A DNA stretch of 64,000 nt from Mucilaginibacter aquariorum (GCF_024498135.1 NZ_JANHOH010000001.1:1798001-1862000); one strand, 5' to 3'; shown: positions 8,451 to 17,168, numbered from the stretch's first letter. The notes: a model not told the origin generated them from the sequence alone. Made by a program: numbers and translations.

Positions 8451-8903
8451 TTAATTAACTTTTGCCGTGCCCTTTTTACTGCACTTAGGGCAAAGGCCCG
8501 ATGCATATATTGTAAAAGCCTGTGGTTCAAAGCCGGCAGGCAGGGTTAGCTTTGGTATATTCAGTTCATTTAAGCAGTAAACATTTTTACATGCAGTACA
8601 GTTAAAATGCAGGTGTTCGTCGTGGTGGTGGTTTTCCTGGCAGTCCGAATGGCAAACCGCGTAGTTAGCCGTGCCATTAAGGTCGAAAACTTTATGGATG
8701 ATGCCTTTCTCCTCAAAAACGTTTAAAATGCGATATAGGGTAACCCGGTCAATATCGTTCATCACACTCTCCAGGTCGGGCTGTGAAGTAGCGGTATTTT
8801 TTGAATACATCATGGACAGTACCCTTAACCGCGGGGCAGTTTTTTTAAGATTATGCTTTTGCAGCATATCTTCAAACTGGTAGTTACTTTTTACTTGTGC
8901 CAT
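8451..8903 (-). CDS. Fur/Zur family metal-dependent repressor
   Basis: About 150 residues from the ATG at 8903. An upstream in-frame TTG at 8918 would add five residues and is less likely. The N-terminal winged helix includes the Fur-typical LKKTAPRLRVL and DRVTLYRILNVFEEKGII segments. The dimerisation domain carries a His/Cys-rich metal region (HHHDEHLHFNCTACKNVYC) and a second CPKC pair near the C-terminus, so a structural Zn site of the two-CxxC type is likely. It lies 34 bp downstream of the merC-like gene and is probably co-transcribed with it, suggesting autoregulated metal homeostasis. Zur, Fur and PerR cannot be separated by eye. Confidence 0.88.
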   Translation of the reverse strand: MAQVKSNYQFEDMLQKHNLKKTAPRLRVLSMMYSKNTATSQPDLESVMNDIDRVTLYRILNVFEEKGIIHKVFDLNGTANYAVCHSDCQENHHHDEHLHFNCTACKNVYCLNELNIPKLTLPAGFEPQAFTIYASGLCPKCSKKGTAKVN

Positions 8904-8937
8904 ATAAACTATAGTCAAAAATCAAACAAATAATTAA

Positions 8938-9378
8938 TTAAGCGGCCTTTTGTTCGTCATGCTCGTGTGCATGCTTCAGGTGAAAAAAGCTATCGCCCGC
9001 TTTGCATGTGCCCGCGTACTTGTAATTTACAAAATGCGCTGCAGCTATCATAAGCCCACCTATGGGTACAACAATTGCCTCAATCCAGCCTGTTATAAAC
9101 AAGTGCCCAATAATAATAGTTATAAAGCCGCCGATTAATAAAGCTAAAGGTAAAATGCGGTGGTGCTCTTTAAAATAAGAATTACCGATAGAGGAGATCC
9201 CTACCACAAGGGCTATGATTATCATGATCCACTCTACCCAGGGGTTGGCCAAAAAACCCAGGCCCACTAAAGGCAAGCTGGTAAAAAACACAGGTACCGC
9301 CGCGCAATGTATAGCGCATAAGGTTGACGCTGTCATTCCTACGTTATCCAGTTTTATAGCTTTTAATCGTGAGATCAT
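8938..9378 (-). CDS. MerC domain membrane protein
   Basis: A 146-residue protein with four hydrophobic helices and the MerC-type TLCAIHCAAVP motif in the first helix (about residues 19-29), whose two Cys could bind a soft metal. The tail is His-rich (HLKHAHEHDEQ). MerC proteins import Hg2+ in mer operons, but many Bacteroidota MerC-domain proteins occur outside mer loci next to Fur/Zur regulators, as here. No merA, merP or merR is present, so a role in mercury is doubtful and zinc or another metal is more likely. A -7 promoter-like element sits five bases upstream of the ATG. Confidence 0.85.
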   Translation of the reverse strand: MISRLKAIKLDNVGMTASTLCAIHCAAVPVFFTSLPLVGLGFLANPWVEWIMIIIALVVGISSIGNSYFKEHHRILPLALLIGGFITIIIGHLFITGWIEAIVVPIGGLMIAAAHFVNYKYAGTCKAGDSFFHLKHAHEHDEQKAA

Positions 9379-9382
9379 GCTG

Positions 9383-9390
9383 CAAAGATA
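9383..9390 (-). promoter_or_regulatory. Bacteroidota -7 promoter element for merC/fur
   Basis: The minus strand reads TATCTTTG, an exact match to the Bacteroidota TAnnTTTG -7 consensus. Its last base lies only five bases before the A of the merC ATG, so transcription would start at or near the start codon and give a leaderless or near-leaderless mRNA. No clear -33 TTTG is seen at the ideal distance. Confidence 0.55.
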
Positions 9391-9445
9391 AATATAAATG
9401 CAACATTATTGTATTTAGAAATGTTTGCGGTTTGTAAAGAGATCG

Positions 9446-9919
9446 CTATCCATTGATCATTTGGTAGGCCTCTTCTGCATTTACTCTTTCAAGTATTTCA
9501 AACTTTTTACCAGCCTGCTCATTATAGTTTTTAAAAAAACTTTCCAGCTGGGTAATAATGCCATCCGGCAATTGCACAAGCGAGTTTACCTCTTTAAACA
9601 ATTGCGATACCTCGGGCACAACAAAATAACGGTCGTTACGCATAGTGCTGCCATCGCGCTCGGTTTGGTTTACCTTGATGGCTCCAATTACGCGACAATC
9701 CATGCAACAACCCGGGAAGGTAGCAATTTCAGATATCACAATAACATCCAGCGGATCGCCGTCACCGCCTTTTGTATCCGGTATAAACCCAAAATCAAAT
9801 GGGAACACCATACCCACAGGTAATACTTTCTTCAGCTTAAAGCACTTCAACTCGGGCTCATAATCGTATTTATGGCCACTCCCCTTTGGGGTTTCTATAA
9901 TTACAGTAATAGATTCCAT
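9446..9919 (-). CDS. ppa: Inorganic pyrophosphatase (family I)
   Basis: A 157-residue cytoplasmic enzyme that hydrolyses pyrophosphate to two phosphates and so drives biosynthetic reactions. The signature GDGDPLDVIV (about residues 52-61) holds the metal-binding Asp residues. KGSGHKYDYEPE near the N-terminus, GFIPDT, and a further acidic NDRYFVVPE stretch complete the family-I active-site pattern. The protein is a little shorter than the E. coli enzyme, which is usual for this clade. Monocistronic in appearance, with repeat DNA upstream. Confidence 0.93.
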   Translation of the reverse strand: MESITVIIETPKGSGHKYDYEPELKCFKLKKVLPVGMVFPFDFGFIPDTKGGDGDPLDVIVISEIATFPGCCMDCRVIGAIKVNQTERDGSTMRNDRYFVVPEVSQLFKEVNSLVQLPDGIITQLESFFKNYNEQAGKKFEILERVNAEEAYQMING

Positions 9920-9959
9920 TTAATTGGGTTAGATTTTGTTTACTAACAATAGTTTTGAG

Positions 9960-10400
9960 TGTAGTGTTTTATCGATATAAAGTCTGAACCGGGATTTGTG
10001 GGATTTATACGATTGACAGGATTTCTTTTCTTCCCCGTGTCGGCAAAACAGCTTCGGGCGAAAGCGGGCAGAACAATGGTAGCCTCGTGGGCGGCAAGGG
10101 CATAGGAAATTTTGCTGAAGCACAGGCAATGAGCGAACGCAGTGGGGCAAAAGATTCCAGCCCGTGGTTCTGCCCGGTTTGCAGAGCAAAGGCCTTGTGC
10201 GGCAAAAGAAGCCTTTTTGCCGACTTGATTTTTGGTTACTTTGTATCAAGACAAAGTAACAGCCATCCCGCGGCAATTGAGCGGGCCAATTAATAGCTCA
10301 CACTAAACATGAGAGATGCCGAAATAATTCGGCATGATGACTGGGTGGTTGCCTATCGGGAATTGCTTTGCTCCTCGCAACAACGAGGGAATAAAAAGTG
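9960..10400. repeat. Composite dispersed-repeat region (gene-free)
   Basis: This 565-bp gap between ppa and the SGNH hydrolase has no convincing gene; the longest reading frame encodes a Cys/Arg/Pro-rich shadow without a start context. Three parts are visible. There is a G/T-rich stretch near 9990-10025 built on repeated GGATTT-type words. A ~200-bp block at 10030-10260 resembles an intergenic repeat I associate with Sphingobacteria. An end block (10310-10395) has a perfect 8-bp stem (ATGCCGAA-ataa-TTCGGCAT, 10316-10335); its reverse strand reads TTGCGAGGAGCAAAGCAATT, like the widespread 'GTCATTGCGAGGA...GAAGCAAT' repeat. Genome-wide copy number cannot be checked here. Confidence 0.5.
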
Positions 10401-10484
10401 TTGAAAAATTCCATAATCTTATCAATCTTTTTAATCCCCCCCCCTCAAGAATTATTGTATTTTTAACGGCCAAGTAAACAAATT

Positions 10485-11168
10485 ATGAAATACATTTTGC
10501 TGTTGTTGCTATTCCCAGTTTTCGCGTATGCGCAAAAAAGGCCATCTAATCAAAGCCTGTTTGATACTATCCCTTTCATCCCTGATCATACAATTGAGCG
10601 CCTGGAAATATTCAAAAAACAACCGGTAACAAAAGGCGGCATCATCTTTTTGGGCAACAGCATTACCGAAATGGGTAACTGGGCAAAGCTGTTGAACGAT
10701 ACCACCGTGCTAAACCGCGGCATTGGCGGCGATATTACCTACGGCGTACTTAAACGACTGGACGACATAATTAACCGCCAGCCAAAAAAGCTTTTTATTT
10801 TGCTGGGGATAAATGACATTGGCAAGGATATCCCCGAGTCTGTTATCGCCTATAATTATTTCAAGATCATTAAACAGGTAAAAGAAAAAAGCCCGGCTAC
10901 CACAATTTATGTGCAAAGCATTTTACCGCTAAACCCCACTTTAAATAATTTCCCGCAGCATTATGATAAGGGCGAGCACATCCCCCGGGTAAATGCCATG
11001 CTTAAAGCCAATGCTGCAATTATGGGTTATACCTATATCAACTTGCAGCCGCTGTTTGTTGATGCTCAAAACAGATTGGATGCAAAGTACACCTACGAAG
11101 GCCTGCATCTAAAACCCGAAGCTTATGTAGTTTGGGTGGCCTATCTTAAAAAAATGAAATATCTGTAA
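10485..11168 (+). CDS. SGNH/GDSL-type esterase, exported
   Basis: A 227-residue protein with a short signal peptide (cleavage after about residue 16, AYA-Q). The SGNH blocks are present: block I GNSIT with the nucleophile Ser at about 59, block II Gly in GIGGDIT, block III GIND, and block V YEGLHL with the catalytic His. Such enzymes commonly deacetylate sugars or hydrolyse polysaccharide esters in the periplasm. It starts a plus-strand run with a Gfo/Idh oxidoreductase 22 bp downstream, an amino-sugar deaminase-like gene and a sugar kinase. A role in removing acyl groups from an imported glycan is plausible but unproven. Confidence 0.85.
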   Translation: MKYILLLLLFPVFAYAQKRPSNQSLFDTIPFIPDHTIERLEIFKKQPVTKGGIIFLGNSITEMGNWAKLLNDTTVLNRGIGGDITYGVLKRLDDIINRQPKKLFILLGINDIGKDIPESVIAYNYFKIIKQVKEKSPATTIYVQSILPLNPTLNNFPQHYDKGEHIPRVNAMLKANAAIMGYTYINLQPLFVDAQNRLDAKYTYEGLHLKPEAYVVWVAYLKKMKYL

Positions 11169-11190
11169 TACCTATTATACAATTTACACC

Positions 11191-12282
11191 ATGACAAGAA
11201 CCAAAGTTGCCATACTGGGCGCCGGATTTATATCAGACATACACGTAGAATCGTACCATCGCTTTATCCCCGAGGCCGAGATTGTAGCGGTTTATGCCCG
11301 TAATCTTGATAAAGCAAAAGCCTTTGCCGAAAAGCACCACATCCCCGCATATTTTGATGATATAGACCAGCTATTGACACAAACCGATTGTGAGGTGATA
11401 GACATTTGTATCCCCAACTACCTGCACGCCGGTGCAACTATTAAAGCGGCCAACGCAGGCAAGCACGTTATCATTGAAAAACCGCTGGCTGTTACTTTAG
11501 AGGAAGCTGACGATATGATCGCCGCTTGCAAGGTCAACAATGTAAAGCTGATGTATGCCGAAGAACTTTGCTTCGCACCCAAATATGAGCGTGCAAGGCA
11601 GGTAGTAAAAGAGGGTGCTGTTGGCGAAGTGTACATGCTTAAACAAGCAGAAAAGCACTCGGGCCCGCATACCGATTGGTTCTATGATATTAACCTGGCC
11701 GGTGGCGGCGTACTCATGGATATGGGTTGCCATGCTATGGGCTGGTTCCGCTGGATGCTGGGCAACGCCAAGGTAAAAAGTGTGTATGCTACCATGGATA
11801 CCGTTTTCCATACCGGCCGTACTAAGGGCGAAGATAATGCCGTAGTGATTGTGGAGTTTGAAAATGGTGTTACCTGTGTTGCCGAAGATAGCTGGGCCAA
11901 ACATGGTGGTATGGACGACCGCTGCGAGATCTACGGTAAAGGCGGTGTTATTTATGCCGATCTGTTTATGGGTAGCTCGGCCCTGACTTACAGTCGCGAA
12001 GGGTACGGTTACGCCATGGAAAAGGCCGATACCTCTGCAGGATGGAGCTTTACCATTTTTGAGGAAGTGTTTAACCAGGGTTACCCGCACGAATTAAAAC
12101 ACTTTATTGAGTGTGTACGCGAAGATAAAACACCACTGGTAACCGGCGAAGATGGCCGCGCTGTACTGGAAATGCTGTATGCAGCCTATGCATCTGCCGG
12201 GCAAGGTAAAAAGATAAGCCTGCCATTTCATCCAAAAGTAGACCGCCCCATTGACCTATGGCTTAACGCGAAACAAGACTAA
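11191..12282 (+). CDS. Gfo/Idh/MocA family oxidoreductase
   Basis: A 363-residue NAD(P)-dependent sugar-type dehydrogenase. The N-terminal Rossmann fold starts with ILGAGFISDIH; the family EKPLAVT motif (catalytic Lys at about 97) and a downstream GGGVLMDMGCHAMGWF with the catalytic His are clear. There is no signal peptide or Tat motif, so it is cytoplasmic, unlike the Tat-type members later in the window. It sits between the SGNH hydrolase and the deaminase-like gene, 4 bp from the latter's ATG at 12287. Likely substrates are cyclic polyols or (amino)sugars; the exact one is unknown. Confidence 0.88.
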   Translation: MTRTKVAILGAGFISDIHVESYHRFIPEAEIVAVYARNLDKAKAFAEKHHIPAYFDDIDQLLTQTDCEVIDICIPNYLHAGATIKAANAGKHVIIEKPLAVTLEEADDMIAACKVNNVKLMYAEELCFAPKYERARQVVKEGAVGEVYMLKQAEKHSGPHTDWFYDINLAGGGVLMDMGCHAMGWFRWMLGNAKVKSVYATMDTVFHTGRTKGEDNAVVIVEFENGVTCVAEDSWAKHGGMDDRCEIYGKGGVIYADLFMGSSALTYSREGYGYAMEKADTSAGWSFTIFEEVFNQGYPHELKHFIECVREDKTPLVTGEDGRAVLEMLYAAYASAGQGKKISLPFHPKVDRPIDLWLNAKQD

Positions 12283-12286
12283 AATC

Positions 12287-13021
12287 ATGAAAATAGCAAT
12301 ATACGATACCTACGACGCGATGTCGAAAGCGGCAGCCGAACTGGTTGCACAACAACTGGCAGAAAAGCCCGCCTCTGTATTATGTGTTCCTTCGGGCGAT
12401 TCACCTACCGGCACATTAAATTACTTGGTAAATTGGGCAAACGAAGGCAAACTAGACCTGAGCCAATGCCATTTTGTTGGCCTTGATGAATGGGTAGGCA
12501 TGGACGAGAATGATGTAGGCAGCTGTAAATATTACCTGAAGCACAACTTTTTTGATAAGCTGAATACCAAACTAACCAATGTTACCTTGTTTGATGCCAA
12601 AGCCGCCGATCTTGACGCGGAATGCGAGCGGATCAACAAGTTCATCAACAGCAAAGGCGGTTTAGATATTATGATGGTAGGCATCGGCATGAACGGCCAC
12701 CTTGGCCTTAACGAGCCCGGTACCGATTTTAACCTGTACGCCCACCACTCTGCATTAGACCCGGTTACTATACAAGTTGGTCAAAAGTATTTTCAACAGG
12801 AAACTAAACTAACAGAGGGCATTACACTTGGTTTAAGGCACCTGTCGGAAGCGGGCAAAGCAGTATTGATAGCATCCGGTGGAAAAAAAGCGGCTATTAT
12901 CCACGAAAGCTTACAGGGAACAGTGAGTACAGATATCCCCGCATCTATCCTGCAAAAACTGCCTAATGCTGTGATTTTGCTTGATAAAGATGCCGCATCC
13001 CAACTGGAACATGCTTCCTGA
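12287..13021 (+). CDS. Glucosamine-6-phosphate deaminase-like protein (NagB/6PGL family)
   Basis: 244 residues from the ATG at 12287, chosen because the longer frame from 12251 would overlap the upstream gene and lacks homology. NagB-family landmarks are present: VPSGDSPTGT phosphate loop, GLDEWVGM with the catalytic Asp, DENDVGSC, and GIGMNGHLGLNEPG with the catalytic His. NagB converts glucosamine-6-phosphate to fructose-6-phosphate and ammonia; the fold is shared with 6-phosphogluconolactonase. Sequence details (GMNGH, NEPG) favour the deaminase side. It is 2 bp before a PfkB kinase and part of the same transcript. Confidence 0.85.
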   Translation: MKIAIYDTYDAMSKAAAELVAQQLAEKPASVLCVPSGDSPTGTLNYLVNWANEGKLDLSQCHFVGLDEWVGMDENDVGSCKYYLKHNFFDKLNTKLTNVTLFDAKAADLDAECERINKFINSKGGLDIMMVGIGMNGHLGLNEPGTDFNLYAHHSALDPVTIQVGQKYFQQETKLTEGITLGLRHLSEAGKAVLIASGGKKAAIIHESLQGTVSTDIPASILQKLPNAVILLDKDAASQLEHAS

Positions 13022-13023
13022 TC

Positions 13024-14121
13024 ATGAAAGAAAAGCTAAAACAAATCCAGGAGCATTTGCAAAACGCCCCGGCATTGCTGGCCAATAAAAAAGTGGCCGC
13101 CGGGTTTGATGGTTTTGTAGATTCTATTGTAAAGGTTGTTAACTACAAGTCTGACGATGCAGGTACGGTTTTCTTCCGCACCATCAGCGAATTTGGTGGC
13201 TACATCAGCGGCAAAAGTGGCTCGGGTTTCAGTTTGGAGAGCGAAGAACTGGTGCAGAAACTTGGTGGCAATATGCCCATTATGGCCAATGCATTGGCAG
13301 GTATGGGGGCTGGTGTAGATTGTGTTGGCGCTTTTGGTGTACCTACGGTTGCGCCCGCCTTCGCGGGGATGCACGCAAATTGCAATCTGCACAGCTTTAC
13401 TAATCCCGGTTTTACCACTGCTATGGAATTTGCCGATGGCAAAATTATGCTGGCTCAAATGACCGATCTGAACCATTCTAATTGGAATACCATTAAACAA
13501 ACCATCGGCCTTGAAAGACTAAGGGAAATATTTACCAGTGCCAACCTTATCTGCCTGGTCAACTGGAGCGAGCTTGACCATTCCAACAATATATGGCAAG
13601 GATTGCTGAATGATGTGTTAGCCGATAAAGCAATTCAGCAAGACCAGCAATTCTTTTTTGACCTGTCCGACTGTTCTAAACGCCGTGCCGAGGCCATTAG
13701 TTCGGCCATAAAGCTTATTGAACAATTCGGCACTCATGGTAAAGTAACGCTTAGTTTGAACAGGAACGAGGCTAATATTCTGTATAAAACATTCTTTAAT
13801 GACACCCCTACTGCCGATCTGCAGGCAACAGGTAACAAACTTTTTACGCGCCTAAATATCGATACGCTGATCATCCATAATTCGAAAATTTCGGTAGCGT
13901 GGGATAGTGATGGCATATATGTAAACGAACCCGTTTTTATTGCCGAACCAAAGATATCTACCGGTGCCGGCGATAATTTTAACGCCGGTTACTGTATGGG
14001 CAAACTGCTGGGGCTGGATGCTGAAGCTTCCCTGATAATGGCTAATGCTATATCTAACATTTATATAAATACAGGAGAAAGCCCTGGAATTGAGGCTTTA
14101 AGCGCTTACTTTTCAGCGTAA
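13024..14121 (+). CDS. PfkB family carbohydrate kinase
   Basis: A 365-residue ribokinase-like protein, longer than ribokinase by about 50 residues. The C-terminal PfkB signature STGAGDNFNAGY (anion hole and catalytic Asp, about residues 314-325) is intact, and an N-terminal AAGFDGFVDSI block matches the substrate-binding strand. It is the last gene of the SGNH-Gfo/Idh-NagB-like-PfkB run and follows the deaminase-like gene by 2 bp. The set suggests phosphorylation and deamination of an amino-sugar-like compound. The sugar cannot be assigned from sequence. Confidence 0.85.
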   Translation: MKEKLKQIQEHLQNAPALLANKKVAAGFDGFVDSIVKVVNYKSDDAGTVFFRTISEFGGYISGKSGSGFSLESEELVQKLGGNMPIMANALAGMGAGVDCVGAFGVPTVAPAFAGMHANCNLHSFTNPGFTTAMEFADGKIMLAQMTDLNHSNWNTIKQTIGLERLREIFTSANLICLVNWSELDHSNNIWQGLLNDVLADKAIQQDQQFFFDLSDCSKRRAEAISSAIKLIEQFGTHGKVTLSLNRNEANILYKTFFNDTPTADLQATGNKLFTRLNIDTLIIHNSKISVAWDSDGIYVNEPVFIAEPKISTGAGDNFNAGYCMGKLLGLDAEASLIMANAISNIYINTGESPGIEALSAYFSA

Positions 14122-14156
14122 AGCTTTGGTATCCTCACCGAAACAAGAATAAAGTT

Positions 14157-14278
14157 CATTGCCGTTGACTTCAGTCAACGGATAGCAACAAGCCTGAATT
14201 GGCTTTAGCAAACTTAAGGGATGCGGCTAAAGCCTTCTTTCTGACTTCCTCATCCGTCCCATAAATGGGACGGCAATG
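14157..14278. repeat. REP-like element with three hairpins and inverted ends
   Basis: This gene-free stretch between the PfkB and GMC genes contains three inverted repeats in 122 bp. They are CCGTTGACT-tc-AGTCAACGG (14162-14181), GGCTTTAGC paired with GCTAAAGCC (14201-14209/14226-14234) and CCGTCCCAT-aa-ATGGGACGG (14254-14273). The outermost bases are also inverted: CATTGCCGT at 14157 and ACGGCAATG at 14270. This nested arrangement resembles REPIN-type elements mobilised by RAYT transposases. No transposase is in the window. It may also serve as the PfkB operon terminator. Confidence 0.75.
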
Positions 14279-14412
14279 ATGTTTGTTGTTAAATCTTGTA
14301 TACAAGCTGTTGGTAGTGGTTATAGGCGATTCCAAAAGTCGTTTTTAGAAGCAGGCGTTTACTTTTCCAAAAAAATTATCCCATCTTTATAATACCAACA
14401 ATTATAAACTTC

Positions 14413-16140
14413 ATGTCAGTAAATTCTCCAGATACAACCTCGGGCAGTACTGCCACGAACACATTTGATGCTATTGTTATTGGCTCGGGCATTAGTGGTG
14501 GCTGGGCTGCCAAAGAGCTTTGCGAACAGGGTATGAAAACCCTTGTTTTAGAGCGTGGCCGCGATGTAAAACACTTAAAAGATTACCCAACTGCTACCAC
14601 CCCAGCATGGGATTTTAAATACCGCGGGCGTATGAGCGCGGAGTTTTATAAAGAGAACCCGCTCATTACAAAAGCGGCCGGTTTCGGCGATGATTGCGAC
14701 CATTTCTTTATCAAAGATGCCGACCACCCATATGTACAGGAAAAACCTTTTGAGTGGATCCGCGGCTACCAGGTTGGGGGTAAATCATTAACCTGGGGGC
14801 GTGCAACACAACGCTGGAGCGAGTTTGAGTTTACCGCGCCGGAGCGTTTTGGTTACGGCATCGGCTGGCCAATTGGCTATAAAGATGTTGCACCGTGGTA
14901 CTCGCATGTAGAAAAATTCATTGGCATCTGCGGTAGCAAAGATGGTTTAGAAGCTATGCCCGATGGTGAGTTTCAGCTACCGTTTGAAATGAACGTGCCG
15001 CTGCAACATATCAAACAATCGTTAAAAGATAATTATACCGACCGCCACCTGGTGCATGCCCGCTGGGCGCACCTCACCGAACCCCAACAGGTACACCTTG
15101 ACCAGGGCCGTGGCAAGTGCCAGGCCCGTAATATGTGTATGCGCGGTTGTCCGTTTGGCGGCTATTTTAGTTCCGTAAGCTCCACCCTACCCTGGGCAGA
15201 AAAAACCGGTAACCTTACTGTGCGTCCGCATTCTGTTGTGCACTCAATTATTTACGATGAAAAGTTGGGTAAGGCAACCGGTGTCAGGATCATAGATGCC
15301 AATACTAAAGAAGCCATCGACTATCATGCTAAGGTGATATTTATGAATGCCTCGGCTTTGAATACTAACCTGATACTACTCAACTCAAAATCAAACCGGT
15401 TCCCAAATGGTTTGGGTAATGATAGTGGTATGCTGGGCAAATACATCGCCTTTCATAACTACCGGGCATCGGTATCCGGCACTTTAGATGGTTACCTGGA
15501 TAAATACTATTTCGGCCGCAACCCTACCGACCTGATACTGGTAAATTACCGTAACCTGCACAAGCGTGACACTAATTACTTTGGCGGTTACACCACCTTC
15601 ATGAATGCTTACCGCGAACAGCATCCTGCCGATAGCGTGGAGGGGCAAGTGGGCACGCAATACAAGGACGACCTGTGCGAACCGGGTGGCTGGCATGTAT
15701 TTGCCTATCTGCAAGGGGAAACCGTCCCGGTAGAAAGTAACCACGTGCGCCTGAGCGAAACCGAAAAAGACCAATGGGGTATTCCGTTGTTAGTTACTTC
15801 GGTAGAGTATCATCCAAACGATGACCTGATGACAGAAGACTTTTTAACCCAAACCGCCGAAATGTTAGAAAAGGCCGGTGTTAAAAACATCAGCAAATAC
15901 AATAACAAACAGGCACCGGGACTGGATATCCACGAAATGGGTGGTGTACGTATGGGTAAAGACCCAAAAACATCATTACTAAACGCGAATAACCAGCTGC
16001 ACGCTTGCAAAAACGTATTTGTTACCGATGGCGCCTGTATGACCAGCACCGGTAATCAAAGTCCGTCGATATTGTATATGGCGCTTACTGCAAGGGCGGC
16101 GATTTTCGCGGTTAACGAGATCAAAAAAGGTAACCTATAA
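14413..16140 (+). CDS. GMC oxidoreductase, FAD subunit (glucoside 3-dehydrogenase-like)
   Basis: A 575-residue flavoprotein with an N-terminal Rossmann FAD motif (GSGISGGWAAKEL, residues ~24-36) followed by LVLERGRDV. The GYQVGGKSLTWGRATQRWS block, the Cys-containing CMRGCPFGGYFS block, the HEMGGVRMG segment with the active-site His, and the C-terminal VTDGACMTSTGNQSPS block are typical of bacterial GMC dehydrogenases that oxidise sugars. Relatives with a subunit-3 partner and cytochrome c act as periplasmic glucoside 3-dehydrogenases. Here the next gene, 11 bp downstream, encodes a DUF1080 lipoprotein instead. No signal peptide is visible; export by piggy-back on a Tat subunit is possible. 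Confidence 0.87.
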   Translation: MSVNSPDTTSGSTATNTFDAIVIGSGISGGWAAKELCEQGMKTLVLERGRDVKHLKDYPTATTPAWDFKYRGRMSAEFYKENPLITKAAGFGDDCDHFFIKDADHPYVQEKPFEWIRGYQVGGKSLTWGRATQRWSEFEFTAPERFGYGIGWPIGYKDVAPWYSHVEKFIGICGSKDGLEAMPDGEFQLPFEMNVPLQHIKQSLKDNYTDRHLVHARWAHLTEPQQVHLDQGRGKCQARNMCMRGCPFGGYFSSVSSTLPWAEKTGNLTVRPHSVVHSIIYDEKLGKATGVRIIDANTKEAIDYHAKVIFMNASALNTNLILLNSKSNRFPNGLGNDSGMLGKYIAFHNYRASVSGTLDGYLDKYYFGRNPTDLILVNYRNLHKRDTNYFGGYTTFMNAYREQHPADSVEGQVGTQYKDDLCEPGGWHVFAYLQGETVPVESNHVRLSETEKDQWGIPLLVTSVEYHPNDDLMTEDFLTQTAEMLEKAGVKNISKYNNKQAPGLDIHEMGGVRMGKDPKTSLLNANNQLHACKNVFVTDGACMTSTGNQSPSILYMALTARAAIFAVNEIKKGNL

Positions 16141-16151
16141 AAACAACATTA

Positions 16152-16895
16152 ATGAGAAAACGAACTTTTTTATTGCTTGCTGCCATTGCGATGAGCGCTT
16201 GCAATTCATCTGAAAAGAAAGCGGATAATTCAAAGGACAGCATTAATGCCTCCGAAATAAAACCGGGCGAATGGATAGCCCTGCTTAATGGTAAATCATT
16301 AGATGCCTGGCATGCTTACGGGAAGGGCGCGGTTGGCAAATCATGGAAAATGGAAGACGGCGTATTGCACCTTGATGCCTCCAAAAAAGCCGACTGGCAA
16401 AGCGCTGACGGCGGCGATATTGTGACCAATGATGAGTACGAAAACTTTGACCTGAAAGTGGAATGGAAAATATCGCGGGCAGGCAATAGCGGTATTATGT
16501 TTTATGTGCACGAGGATACCACCAACTACAAATATCCTTGGCAAACCGGCCCCGAAACACAAGTGGCCGATAATAAAGAGAACGAAGATGGCAAGCTGAT
16601 CAGGCACCGCGCCGGCGATTTGTACGATCTGATATCCATATCAAAAGAAGTGGTAAAACCTGCCGGCGAATGGAACAAAACCGAAGTTATAGCCAACAAT
16701 GGCAAGCTTGATATTTTAGTGAACGACGAAAAGGTATTATCAACCACCCTATGGGACGATAACTGGAAAAAACTGGTTGCCGGCAGTAAATTTAAAGAAT
16801 GGCCCGGCTTTGGCACTTACAAAAAAGGCCACATAGCTCTGCAAGATCACGGCGCCGATGTATGGTTCAGGAATGTGGAGATAAAAAAGTTATAA
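16152..16895 (+). CDS. DUF1080 (3-keto-disaccharide hydrolase) lipoprotein
   Basis: A 247-residue protein with a lipoprotein signal (MSAC lipobox; Cys at about 17) and one DUF1080 concanavalin-like domain (FLSL-type start at WIALLNGKSLDAWHAYG, then NSGIMFYV and WNKTEVIANNGKLDILVND). Pfam PF06439 members are linked to hydrolysis of 3-keto-glycosides. Its position right after a GMC dehydrogenase supports a two-step route: oxidation of a glycoside at C3, then bond cleavage. Activity is inferred from the family and context. Confidence 0.88.
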   Translation: MRKRTFLLLAAIAMSACNSSEKKADNSKDSINASEIKPGEWIALLNGKSLDAWHAYGKGAVGKSWKMEDGVLHLDASKKADWQSADGGDIVTNDEYENFDLKVEWKISRAGNSGIMFYVHEDTTNYKYPWQTGPETQVADNKENEDGKLIRHRAGDLYDLISISKEVVKPAGEWNKTEVIANNGKLDILVNDEKVLSTTLWDDNWKKLVAGSKFKEWPGFGTYKKGHIALQDHGADVWFRNVEIKKL

Positions 16896-16966
16896 GTTGG
16901 CTTTACTTATTCTTTACCCCCTTTGTGCCTTGCATGGAGGGGGTTGTTTTTTTCCCGTATGTAACA

Positions 16967-17070
16967 AATCCCTCCCAAAGGAGGGGTGCGGCTGGAATGT
17001 GTAGTAGCAGGGAGGGGTTTATTCGCCTGCTTTACGCCGAAACCCCTTCCTCCTCCTTCCCAAGGGAAGG
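16967..17070. repeat. Palindromic CCTCCC/CCTTCCC repeat cluster
   Basis: The 277-bp gap before the hemoglobin gene contains CCCTCC-caaa-GGAGGGG near 16970-16985, GGAGGGGTTT (17011-17020) inverted against AACCCCTTCC (17041-17050), and CCTTCCC-aa-GGGAAGG (17055-17070). It belongs to the same style of element as those at 4575 and 53653. It may terminate the upstream DUF1080 transcript. Confidence 0.6.
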
Positions 17071-17160
17071 AATCGCTCATGCCTCCGCTTTTTCACCATC
17101 GCCACATAGCAAATTGACTTTCTTCGGACTTACCCGCTACGCCTTTTTTAACTTATTCCT

Positions 17161-17168
17161 TATCTTTG
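17161..17168 (+). promoter_or_regulatory. -7 promoter element for truncated hemoglobin gene
   Basis: TATCTTTG is an exact TAnnTTTG match ending five bases before the ATG at 17173, so a leaderless transcript is expected. It has the same spacing as the merC and yceH elements. Confidence 0.5.

Noticed and set aside
8938..9378. Mercury resistance (mer) operon
   Set aside because: Only MerC is present, with a Fur-type regulator and no merA, merP or merR.
9929..10276. A 115-residue minus-strand frame in the repeat region
   Set aside because: Composition is Cys/Arg/Pro-rich, overlaps repeat DNA and has no family or start signal.
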